Of a stretch of DNA of 64,000 bases, positions 23,692-34,260 are shown piece by piece. The translations under genes were made by a program, and so were the position numbers. This DNA comes from Manis javanica (Eukaryota; Chordata; Mammalia; Pholidota; Manidae). The stretch is from positions 38,506,001 to 38,570,000 of the forward strand of contig NC_133158.1 of assembly GCF_040802235.1 (NCBI RefSeq), read 5' to 3'. The notes under the pieces were generated by a model, which did not search any database, had not been told where the DNA came from, and saw only the letters and a program-made list of their open reading frames with translations. The first letter of the stretch is position 1, and every line of letters begins with the position of its first letter.

Positions 23692-24709
23692 GGTAAAGGT
23701 CTTGGTCTGGGGAGCCCATCAGAGTGATAAGATAAACGTCCTGGCCTCCTCCATGGCCTCTAATTATGCAAGTGCTGGTGGGGGGCTGAGCTGGGGTGGA
23801 ATCTTTCCAAGAACCACAGAGCCACCCCCGCCTCCCCGCACAGCTGCTGTGTAGTCTTTAGACTCTGAGCTCCAGGGCAGGAAGGTCCATATCCTGGGAG
23901 ACGGCCCTTTCGGCTGCAGTTCTGGGGGCCGCTCTGGAGCCGTGGCTGCATTGTCCCCTGGCAGATGGGGACACAGCAGAGAGCAAAGTGTAGAGTGAGG
24001 ATGTTTGCACAGCAGAGTGGCTGGCACGCGGGGCCAGGGCTGTAGGCGGGTCAGGGCTGTGGTCAGGAGGAGAGGGCAGCGTTCCAGCCCCAGGCCCCCC
24101 TTGCCAGCCCTGGACCTCCATTGCAATCCTGGCTGTGGCAGGCAGGCTGGCAGCAGCTGGGGTGCTGGCTGAGCCCCTTTCTGGATCCAACCCCAGGTTT
24201 CCGGGCTTCTGTGTCCCCATTTGCAGCAAGACAAAGCCTGCTGTCCCCTCCTCCTCTGGGAGGGTGGCCATGGCCTGCTCGAAAGCCTCTGAACTTCATG
24301 ATCTCAGACCCGAGTGTGACTCCAGCCTGAGAACGGGGGCGGGGTGGGGTGGGGGTGCTCTGTGAAGTCCCAGAAGTGTGGGAGGGAAGCTGCGGTCTCC
24401 GTGATAGTGTGTGCTCGCAGCCTCAAAAATTCCAGGTCTGTGATGGGGGGCAGACGTCTCTGTGCACCTCTTCTCTTTTTAGTTAATTTATTTTTTGGAG
24501 CAGGTAATAATGTTCACATGTTTCAAAACTCAAAACGATAAAAGTTTACTTTAAAAACATGGCCCTTCCACCCTGCTCTCCTGCGCCCCCTGTAGGCGCT
24601 TTTATGCGGTCTCTGTCTCTCCATTACAGCATATGCCTGCCAGAAACAAGCCCATTGAACATAGTCTATTCCTGGCCTGTCTCGGAAAAGTTTTTTTTAA
24701 AATGTAGAT
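23692..24709. other. Spacer between the convergent L1 elements
   Basis: About 1 kb of ordinary sequence, GC-rich at 23820-24400. Long antisense frames (up to 156 codons) are open by composition and show no domain. Bases about 24475-24680 resemble an old L1-type 3' UTR but are not assigned. No gene is supported. Confidence 0.5.
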
Positions 24710-25387
24710 CCCCCCTTTCTTTTTTATTTACTTATTTTTAATTTTTTTAATTTTTTATTAAGGTATGATTAATATACACTCTGATGAAGGTTTCACATGA
24801 AAAAACAATGTGGTTACTACATTTACCCATATCATCAAATCCCCCCCCATACCCCAATGCAGTCACTGTCCGTCAGTGTAATAAGATGCCACAGATCCAC
24901 TATGTGCCTTCTCTGTGCTACACTGCTCTCCCCACACCATGTATACTAAACATAATACCCTTCTCCCTCCCTCCCCACCCGCCCTCCCCCACCCCTCCTC
25001 TACCCCTCCCCTTTGGTAACACTAGTTCATTCTTGGAGTCTGAGTCTGCTGCTATTTTGTTCCTTCAGTTTTGCTTCCTTGTTATACTCCACAAATGAAG
25101 GAAATCATTTGGTGTTTGTCTTTCTCCACCTGGCTTATTTCACTGAGCATAATGTCCTCCAGCTCCATCCATGTCGTTGCAAATGGGAGGATTTGTTTAT
25201 TTCTTATGGCTCAATAGTATTCCATTGTGCATATCTACCACATCTTCTTTATCCATTCATCTACTGATGGACACTTAGGTTGATTCCATATCTTGGCTAT
25301 TGTAAAAAGTGCTGCGATAAACATAGGGGTGCATATGTCTTTTTGAATCTGAGAAGTTGTATTCTTTGGGTAAATTCCAAGGAGTAG

Positions 25388-25531
25388 CATACATTCTTTA
25401 CAGCATTTCTGATCATTTACATATGAATGTACTTTGAATTCTCCTTTGAACCATTTGTAACATCTTACTGCTTTCTTCATTAACCAATGAGTTAAATAAA
25501 ACCTTTGACACCCTAGTTTATAAAAAAAAAA
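25388..25531 (+). mobile_element. 5'-truncated retrocopy of an mRNA 3' end inside L1-B
   Basis: About 144 bases foreign to L1 sit in the L1-B ORF2 C-terminus. On the plus strand they carry AATAAA at 25495-25500, then 21 bases, then a run of A (25522-25533), the layout of a cleaved and polyadenylated mRNA. The flanks repeat each other: AATTCCAAGGAGTAG (25373-25387) and AATTCCAAGAAGTGG (25532-25546), 13 of 15 matching. This is a processed retrocopy made by L1 machinery. I do not recognise the parent gene. No coding region is visible, only what looks like 3' UTR. Confidence 0.75.
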
Positions 25532-27086
25532 AATTCCAAGAAGTGGGATTCCCAGATCAAATGGTATTTCTATTTTTAGTTTTTTGAGGAACCTCCATAT
25601 TGCTTTCCACAATGGTTGAACTAGCTTACATTCCCACCAGCCGTGTTGGAGAGTTCCCCTTTCTCCGCATCCTTGCCAGCATTTGTTGTTCTTAGTCTTT
25701 TTGATTCTGGCCATCCTTACTGGTGTGAGGTGGTATCTCATTGTGGTTTTAATTTGCATTTTCCTGATGATTAGCAATGTGGAGCACTTTTCATGTGTGT
25801 GTTGGCCATCTGAATTTCTTCTTTGGAGAACTGTCTCTTCATATCTTCTGCCCATTTGTTAATTGGGTTATTTGCTTTTTCAGTGTTGAGGCGCCTAAGT
25901 TCTTTATATATTTTGGATGTTAACCCCTTGTGGGGTATATCATTTACAAATATATTCTCCCATACTGTAGGATGCCTTTTTGTTCTGTTGATGGTGTCCT
26001 TTGCCGTACAGAAACTTTTTAGTTTGATGTAGTCCCATGAGTTCATTTTTGCTTTTGTTTCCCTGGCTCAAGGAGATGCATTCAGAAAGAAGTTGCTCAT
26101 GCTTATATTCAGGAGATGTTTGCCTATGTTGTCTTCTAAGAGTTTTATGGTTTCATGACTTACATTTTGAGTTTACTTTTGTGTATTGGATTAAACAATA
26201 ATCCAGTTTCATTCTCTTGCATGTAGCTGTCCAGTTTTGCCAACACCAGCTGTTGAAGAGGCTTTTGTTTCCCCATTGTATGTTCATGGTTCCTTTATCA
26301 TATATTAATTGACCATATATGCTTGAGTTCATATCTGGGCTCTCTACTCTCTTCCATTTGTCTATGGGTCTGTTCTTGTGCCAGTATCAAATTGTCTTGA
26401 TTACTGTGGCTTTGTAGTAGAGCTTGAGGTTGGGGAGCATAATCTCCCCAGCTTTATTCTTCCTTCTCAGAATTGCTTTGGCTATTCGAGGTCTTTTGTG
26501 GGGTATGAATTTTACAATGATTTTCTCTAGTTCGTTGAAGAATGCTGTTGGTATTTTGATAGGAATTGCATTGAATCTATAGATTGCTTTAGGCAGGATG
26601 GCCATTTTGACAATATTAATTCTTCCTATCCATGAGCATGGGATGTGTTTCCATTTATTGGTATCTTCTGTAATTTCTCTCATGAGTGTCTTGTACTTTT
26701 CAGAGTATAGGTCTTTCATATCATGTCATCTGCAAACAGGGACTGTTTAACTTCTCCCTTGCCAATCTGGATGCCTTTTATTTCTTTGTGTTGTCTGATT
26801 GCCATGGCTAGGACCTCCAGTACTATGTTGGATAGAAGTGGGGAAAAATGGGCATCCTTGTCTAGTTCCCAATCTTAAAGGAAAAGCTTTCAGCTTCTTG
26901 CTGTTAAGTATGATGTTGGCTGTGGGTTTGTCATATATGGCCTTTATTATGTTGAGGTATTTGCCCTCTATACCCATTTTCTGGAGAGTTTTTATCATGA
27001 ATGGTTGTTGAATTTTGTCAAATGCTTTTTCAGCATCTATGGAGATGATCATATGGTTTTTGTCCTTTTTGTTGATGTGGTGGATG

Positions 27087-27102
27087 TTCTTGATGGATTT
27101 TT
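27087..27102. repeat. U4 retrocopy target-site duplication, left
   Basis: TTCTTGATGGATTTTT, exactly repeated at 27171-27186. The L1-B text reads continuously if one copy and the intervening DNA are removed. Confidence 0.85.
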
Positions 27103-27171
27103 TTTTTCAATTAGCAATAATCGCGCCTCGGATAAACCTCATTGGCTACGATACTGCCACTGCGCAAAGCT
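27103..27171 (-). pseudogene. RNU4: 3'-truncated U4 snRNA retropseudogene
   Basis: The minus strand from 27171 down to 27108 reads AGCTTTGCGCAGTGGCAG... and matches, as I remember it, nucleotides 1-64 of vertebrate U4 snRNA with no difference: the U6-pairing stem II region, the 5' stem-loop (bound by the 15.5K/PRPF31 proteins in the functional RNA) and stem I. It then ends in about five A (27107-27103), where U4 itself has AAAA (nt 65-68). The 3' stem-loop, Sm site and terminal stem are absent, and no snRNA promoter elements can be present because the flanks are L1. A perfect 16-bp duplication flanks it. The last base at 27171 is shared with the duplication. Confidence 0.93.
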
Positions 27172-27186
27172 TCTTGATGGATTTTT
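27171..27186. repeat. U4 retrocopy target-site duplication, right
   Basis: TTCTTGATGGATTTTT, identical to 27087-27102. L1-B RT sequence resumes directly after it. Confidence 0.85.
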
Positions 27187-30100
27187 GAATGTTGTACCAT
27201 CCTTGCATCCTTGGAATAAATCCTACTTGATCATAATGTATGATTTTTTTTAAGTATTTTTTAATTCGGTTTGCTAATATTTTGTTGAGTATTTTTGCAT
27301 CTTTGTTCATCAGGGATATTGGTCTGTAATTTTCTTTTTTTGTGGTGTCTTTGCCTGGTTTTGGTATTAGAGTGATGCTGGCCTCATAGAATGAGAATGA
27401 GTTTGAGAGTATTCCCTCTTCTTCTACTCTTTGGAAAACTTTAAGGAGGATGGGTATTAGGTCTTCACTAAATGTTTGATAAAATTCAGTGGTGAAGCCA
27501 TCTCATCCAGGAGTTTTGTTCTTAGGTAGTCTTTTGATTACGAGTTCAATTTCACTGCTGGTAATTGGACTGTTCAAGTTTTCTGTTTCTTTCTGGGTCA
27601 GCCTTGGAAGGTTGTATTTTTCTAGAAAGTTGTCCATTTCTTCCAGGTTATCCAGTTTGTTAGCATATAATTTTTCATGGTATTCTCTAATAATTCTATG
27701 TATTTCTGTGGTATCCATAGTAATTTTTCCTTTCTCATTTCTGATTCTGTTTATGTGTGTAGACTCTCTTTTTTTCTTGATAAGTCTGGCTAGGGAGTTA
27801 TCTGTTTTGTTTATTTTCTCCAAGAACCAGCTCTTGCTTTCATTGATTCTTTCTATTGTTTTATTCTTCTCAATTTTATTTATTTCTGCTCTAATCTTTA
27901 TTATGTACCTCCTTCTATTGACTTTGGGCCTTATTTGTTCTTCTTTTTCTAGTTTCCTTAATTGTGAGTTTAGAGTGCTTATATGGGATTGTTCTTCTTC
28001 CCTGAGGTAGGCCTGTATTGCAATATACTTTCCTCTTAGCACGGCCTTGGCTCCGTCCCACAGATTTTGTGGTGTTGAATTATTGTTGTCATTTGTCTCC
28101 ATGTATTGCTTTATCTCTGTTTTTATTTGGTCATTGATCCATTGGTTATTTAGGAACATGTTGTGAAGCCTCCATGTGTTTGTGGGATTTTTCATTTTCT
28201 TTGCATAATTTCTAGTTTCATACCTTTGTGGTCTGAGAAACCAGGTGGTAGTAGTTCAATCTTTTTGAATTTACTGAGGCTCTTTTTGTGGCCTAGTATG
28301 TGGTCTATTCTGGAGAATGTTCATGTGCACTTGAGAAGAATGTGTATTCTCCTGCTTTTGGCTGTAGAGTTCTATAGATGTCTTTTAGGTCCATGTGTTC
28401 TAATGTGTTGTTCAGTGCCTCTGTGTCCTTTCTTATTTTCTGTCTGGTTGATCTGTCTTTCAGAGTGAGTGGAGTGTTGAAGTCTCCTAGAATGAATGTA
28501 TTGTGTTCTTTTTCCCCTTTTAATTCAGTTAGTATTTGTTTCACATATCTGGGTGCTCCTGTGTTGGGGGCATAGATATTTATAATGGTTATGTCTTCTT
28601 TTTGGATTGACCCCTTTATCATTATGTCATGTCCTCCTTTGTCTCTTGTGACTTTCTTTATTTTGAAGTCTATTTTTTCTGATACAAGTACTGCAACTCC
28701 TGCTTTTTTCTCTCTATTAGTTGCATGAAATACCTTTTTCCATCCCTTCACTTTTAGTCTGTGTATGTCTTTGGGTTTAAAGTGAGTCTCTTTTAGGCAG
28801 CATACAGATGGGTCTTGTTTTTTTTATCCATTCTGTGACCCTATGTCTTTTGATTGGTGCATTCAGACCATTTACATTTAGGGTGATTATCAATAGGTAT
28901 GTACTTATTGCCATTGCAGGCTTTAGGTTCGTGGTTACCAAAGGTTCAAGGTTAACTTCCTTACTATCTAGGAGTCTAACTTAACTCACTTAATATACTA
29001 TTACAAACACAATCTAAAGGTTCTTTTCTTTTTCTCCTCCTTTTTCTTCCTCCTCCGTTCTTTATATATTAGGTATCATATTCTGTACTCTTTGTCTATC
29101 CGTTGATTGACTTTGGGGATAGTTAATTTAATTTTGCATTTGCTTAGTAATTAGCTGTTCTACTTTCTTTACTATGGTTTTATTACTGGTGACAGTTATT
29201 AAACCTTAGGAACACTTCCATCTATAGCAGTCCTTCCAGAATACACTGTAGAGATGGTTTGTGGGAGGTAAATTCTCTCAGCTTTTGCTTATCTGAAAAT
29301 TGTTTAATCCCTCCTTCAAATTTAAATGATAATCTTGCCAGATAAAGTAATCTTGGTTCCAGGCCCTTCTCCTTCATTGCATTAAATACATCATGCCACT
29401 CCCTTCTGGCTTATAAGGTTTCTGTTGAGAAGTCTGATGTTAGCCTGATGGGCTTTCCATTGTATGTGATCTTATTTCTCTCTCTGGTTGCTTTTAATAG
29501 TCTGTCCTATATGTCTTGGTGTTGTCCTCCTTGGGTCTCTTGTGGCAGGAGATCTATGGATCTCCATGGCCTAAGAGACTATCTCCTTCCCCAGATTGGG
29601 GAAGTTTTCACCAATTACCTCCTCAAAGGCACTTTCTATCCCTTTTTCTCTTCTTCTTCTGGTACCCCTATAATGCAAATATTGTTCCATTTGGATTGGT
29701 CACACAGTTTTCTCAATATTCTGTCATTCTTAGAGATCCTTTTTTCTCTCTGTGCCTCAACTTCTTTGTATTCCTCTTCTCTAGTTTCTATTTCATTTAT
29801 CGTCTCCTCCACCATATCTAATCTGCTTTTCATACTCTCCATCATGCTCTTCAACTATTGGGTCTCTGATCAGAATTAATTCCTGAGTTCTTGAGTATCT
29901 TTCTGTACCTCCATGTGCATGTTAATGATTATTATTTTGAACTCCCTTTTAGGAAGAGTCATGAGGTCCTTGTCATCTTTTTCAGGAGTTATATTAATTT
30001 TACTCTGGACAAGGTTCCTTTGGTGTTTCATGTTTGTATATGGTGCCCTCTAGTGTCCAGAAGCTCTTCTCTGGAGCTGCTCAGCCCCTGAAGCAATGTC

Positions 30101-30683
30101 GGGGGTTGCAGGGGAGTGGTACTGGTGCCTGGGTGGGAGGAAAGAGCTGTTTCCTGCTTCCCAGCTGCTATGCCTGCCTCCACTGCCTGAGCCAGTGGGC
30201 CGAGCACACAGGTATAAGCTTTTGTCCCAGAGCAGCCAGATATGGATCCCTGCTTTCCACAAGCAGCTGGAATCTCAGTCTCTCCAGGAATTCTGCCAGT
30301 CTTAGCTTTCCAACCCTGTAATCACGAGAGTATCATGAAAGCACCATGAAATGTAGGTTTGTGCTCCCAGAGCAGATCTCCAGAGTTAGGTATTCAGCAG
30401 TCCCAGGCCTCCACTCCCTCCCTGCTCCATTTCTCTTCCTCCTGCCAGTGAGCTGGGGTGGGGGAAGGGCTTGGGTCCTGCTGGGCCACAGCTTTGGTAC
30501 ATTACCCTGTTCCATGAGGTCTGCTCTTTTCTCCAGGTGTATGCTGTCTGGCACAGTCCTCCTTCCTGTTGCTCTTTCAGGATTAGTTGTATTAATTATA
30601 TTTTTATATTATATGTGGTTTTAGGAGGAAGCCTCTGTTGCAACTCTCATACTGCCATCTTTAATCCTCACCCCCCTTCTTTT

Positions 30684-33500
30684 AATGTAGAGAGTCCTCC
30701 CTACACGTGCTTGGAGACCTCTGTTTGTTATGACAGCTGCACGGCACTCTGGTGTCATTTTAACCAGAGTCATGTTGATAGGAGCTTGGTTTGTGTGTGT
30801 GCCATTTTGTGACCATGCAGGTGTATCTGTGGGAATCATCCTTATTTCTGTCATGCAGACCTAACCCCCACTGACCCTCCAGACCCACATGGTGGAGTAC
30901 CTGGAGAGCTGCCATCGCTACACATGGTCCTGACACCCAGGCTCGGCCTCCCTCTCAGCCTCTGACCGCATGTGACTCCAGTTCACGGGGGATTTAACGG
31001 GGCCTGACCCAGCTCCTGGGGGGCCCTTAGAAGGGATCCAGGTGAGCCTTTGGTTCCCAAGGACTCAGAAGGCTCACAGTGACAACGCCAGGCCTGTTAC
31101 CCTCAGGGGCCGTGAGAGTTTTCAGAGAGCCTTGGGGAGTGAACCCAGGTGTGCAGGGGTGGTGAGCCCCTGCCCAGTGCACTGCCTGAGACCCCAAGGA
31201 TGGGGGTCTGATGTGACGCTGGGCCAGTGTGGAGAGAGGTGGGCTACTGGGGCTCAGGAGGGGACCCAACACAGCACCTCCAGCCTGCAGCATCTCTGGG
31301 CACAGAGGAGAGAGAGGGAGGGTGTCAGTGAGCCCAAGCAAAGGTGCAGATGGAAGGCAAAGTGACCGGCTCCCAGGCCGGGTCTGGGAGTGCAGTGGGC
31401 TTGGCATCCTGGTCGCAGGGCAGGTCCCCCAGGGTCGGGAAGGATGGGCGTCTGAAAGGTCCAGGCTCAAGGCAGAGCATCAGACAAGCCACAGCCCTCA
31501 GGGGTCTTTCCCTGGGGCAGGGGATGAGGTGGGGAGGACAGGATGTGGGGGACGGGAATCGGGACAACATACCACTTTGGGTTGTGAGGACATCCACTCC
31601 CTGAACTGGACCTTAAAGCTGAGACTGAGAATTTTGTCACTGCCCGTGTTGAGGTCTGAGTGAGAGGGTCTGCATATCACTGGTGCTGGACATGCCAGTG
31701 TTAGCGTAGATTATATTATATATTATATATTATATTGTATTTGTAATTTTATGTTGTGTTTATATTTTTTGTTATGTTTATATATTGTTTTCAGGTATCT
31801 TCCATTTGTGGCATCTGATCCTGGTTTTCCATCTTCAGTGATGATGTACAAATATTTTAAAAAATGATTTGAAGCACAGATGTAATTTGATTTAAAGAAA
31901 CATTTTAATAATTGTACATGTGGTATACAAATAGGCCACAGCAACCAAGCAACTCCAGTTGAGAAATGCTGCCTTAAAGTAAATCATGTGACAAATGAGA
32001 AAGGGGGACTTGGCAAAGTCCAGTCACCTAGCTGAGCTGCCCCTGCCGGGCAGTGGTGCAGCTGGGACCCAAGCCAAGTCTGGAAGGATGGTGGACCCTC
32101 TGAGGCCAAGTGGGGAAGGACTGGGCCGGGAGTCTGGGGCCCCCCAGTGGCCGCCCTGCTCCACCCTCAGGACTCTGCTGGCCCCGCGTCCCCTGAGGGT
32201 GGAGCCCTCCTCCTGGGCAGGCTGGCTCTTGGAATCCTGATCTAGCCGCTCATTTTCCAGCCTGGCCAACTTTCAGCCTCTCTTGGAAATATCTCTGACC
32301 TGACTTTAATCATGAGAAAAGAGCCAAATTGTGCTTGAGTCCTCTGTGGGGCTTGGAAGTCAGGCTTCCAAATGGGAAAACATGTGATGGGTAATTAGTC
32401 AGTTTGGAGGGGATCAGGATCAGAACGGAGAGATGTACAGAAATGAAACTATGACCAAATTGTTCAGATCTTTTTATTGTTAAAATTCTGCATGATAAAA
32501 GTATTTCAGCATAAGACCTGGCCAAGGTTTTATGAAAGCCAGGTATCCATGGGCCTTCCATGGTCCCTCTACAGCTCAGGCCCTCCAGCAGGGCCGGTGG
32601 AATGGTGGCGTATGGGGAAGGCCTGGCCCAGCAGAAAAAGTCTAGCTGATGAACGCCCTGCCCTGGCAGCCGGGAGACCTGGCTCGGGTGGTGGCTCTTA
32701 AGCACGTGATGGAAGGTCTAGAGAAACCTGTCTGCCCATCGTGGAACCCTAACTCAGACCTGGATTAAACTTTCCTCTGTCATTCATGTGATGTGACACT
32801 GATCAGTCCATTTCTTCTCTGAGCCCATTTTTGCATCTGCGAAATGGGGGCAGCAATCCCTACAGCACATTTTGTGGTGCAAATACGGTGAGATATTTAG
32901 TGCCCAAGGGCCATGGGGCCTGGGGTGCGTCAACCTTCTTTCCAGCAAACTCTCCTTTGCTGCCCTTGGCAGATCTGTGATGGCAGGCCACAGAAACTAA
33001 TTGACTGGAGCAAGAATCAGATAGAGGTCTGGGTAGCTCACAGAGTCAAAAAAAAAAAAAGGTGAAAACCCAGCTCCTTAAAAGCAGAGTGCGAGCAGGT
33101 CCCACTGACGGACTGGATGGCACTTTTCTCGAGGAGCAGCAGCAATGCAGTGGGCCAGCTGTTTCCATCTCTGCTTTACTCTGCACAAGCTTCCGGGTCC
33201 CCAGAGACCCAGAGCCTCACCGGGCTGTGCCACAGGCCCTTGCCCAAGAAACATCTTGATTGGTTCCTTACCATGACAGCAACCAGTATGGACCTGCGGT
33301 TTCCCAAAGCAAAATCAACGTGTGCTATCAGAAATAGGACTGCGTGTGGGGGATACAGTAAATGGGGACATGTAACTGTAAGTTCCTTCCACTGAATGCC
33401 ATGCCTGCTTCCCCATCTTCTCTTCTGAATGAGCAACTCCCTCCATCCTGTGCCTTCTAGTCCCAGGAGGCACTCTTTAAGGACCATTAAAGATTATGAA
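30684..33500. other. Gene-free stretch with MIR and AT-rich simple repeat
   Basis: GC-rich 30900-31640 holds several overlapping open frames on both strands (up to 147 codons), none with a domain. Bases 31705-31790 are a TATA/TATT simple AT tract. Bases about 32760-32900 are a plus-strand MIR fragment (CCATTTCTTCTCTGAGC..GCATCTGCGAAATGGGG). No gene is supported. Confidence 0.5.
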
Positions 33501-33960
33501 CCTACTCAAATGTGGTCATGGCATCCTTGACCACACCAGAGGTGGGCTCCTACTTTATCCCTGGAATTTGGACTGGTCTTGTGAGTGGCCTGACCAATAA
33601 CGTCCTGGCACTTCTGTGGCTGGGCCAATGATAGGCCTTGTAGCTTCCACCTGCAACTTTTGATGTGCTCAGTCTTGGACCTGAACTGCCATGAGAAGCC
33701 CAAGCCACATGAAGTTGCCACCTGAGAGTGCTCCAGCCAAGAGCCACAGCTGAGGCTCCAGATAACGGCACTAACTGCCGGCTTGACGACTGAGCCACCG
33801 TGGAAGTCCAGCCCAGTTGAGCCTTCAGGTGACTTGGAGCTCTGGCCAACACCTGCCTGTGACTACATGAGGAACCCCACGGACACACGACTGAATCTGC
33901 AGGGCCACTAGATAACGATACATTGTTCTTTCAAGCCATTACATTTTGGGGGTGGTTTTA
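33500..33960 (+). repeat. Ancient LTR-like interspersed repeat
   Basis: The layout 'GGAATTTGGACTGGTCTTGTG' - 'GACCAATAACGTC' - 'CCATGAGAAGCCCAAGCCAC' - 'AAGCCATTACATTTTGGGGG' matches a known, widely dispersed mammalian LTR-type repeat. I do not assign a family name. Antisense frames across it are chance. Confidence 0.5.
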
Positions 33961-34094
33961 AAGCACTAATGGATGCCCAGAGGTTCTGCTTAGAAGAGGC
34001 ACATACCACTTCTCTCAGGATCCAGCAGTGAACCCCCAATTCATTGGCCAAGAACAGACATCCACAGGGCAGAGAAGCAGCCTTCCTTCAAAGA

Positions 34095-34260
34095 AGGTAA
34101 CAAGTTTTCAGGAACAATAATAAAAAAATAAAGTGGCTGGATACAAGATAAACACAGTGATAAGTTAAACTTATATATCCTAGCAATAACCCCTTACAAA
34201 TAAAGTAAGGATCCTGTTTACAGCCGCAAACACAAAATGTCTAGAAACAACATCAATGTC
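34095..34260 (+). mobile_element. Short L1 ORF2 fragment
   Basis: 'GGCTGGATACAAGATAAAC' and 'CTTATATATCCTAGCAATAA' are the plus-strand L1 RT/thumb region (the AGYKIN segment and after). The remnant is about 165 bases. Confidence 0.65.

Larger units (their letters stand above)
25100..28950 (-). pseudogene. L1-B ORF2, multiply broken
   Basis: The largest open pieces, all minus strand, are 28305-28751 (endonuclease with GDFNT), 27503-28195 (the region between the nuclease and RT domains, 230 codons), 26747-27052 ([14 protein letters not shown] and RQGCP), 26387-26719 (RT thumb and beyond) and 25235-26046 (C-terminal region with the [13 protein letters not shown] Cys motif). Frameshifts separate them. 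The U4 retrocopy at 27103-27171 interrupts the RT domain just upstream of SIDAEKAF. The mRNA retrocopy at 25388-25531 interrupts the C-terminus and adds foreign residues to the conceptual reading frame. No activity is possible. Confidence 0.88.
24725..30670 (-). mobile_element. L1-B: near full-length LINE-1, minus strand, inactive
   Basis: A 5.9-kb element on the minus strand: 5' end at about 30670 (GGATTAAAGATGGC), 5' UTR to about 30020, decayed ORF1 (about 29220-30020), ORF2 (about 25100-28950) and a 3' UTR ending in A/T-rich tail at 24725-24758. A candidate target duplication, CCCCCCTT(T)CTTTT, lies at 24710-24724 and 30671-30683 with one T difference. ORF1 has lost about 30 bases near 29507 compared with L1-A. 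ORF2 is split into fragments and interrupted by two later insertions, at 25388-25531 and 27103-27171. Its 3' UTR differs from that of L1-A, so it belongs to a related but distinct subfamily. Confidence 0.9.

Noticed and set aside
25235-25855. 206-codon minus-strand frame as a novel fusion protein
   Set aside because: It is the L1-B ORF2 C-terminus with the inserted mRNA retrocopy read in antisense through its middle; no start or expression context.
27103-27171. A functional U4 snRNA gene
   Set aside because: The 3' stem-loop and Sm site are missing, it is flanked by a target duplication, and it sits inside an L1 without snRNA promoter elements.
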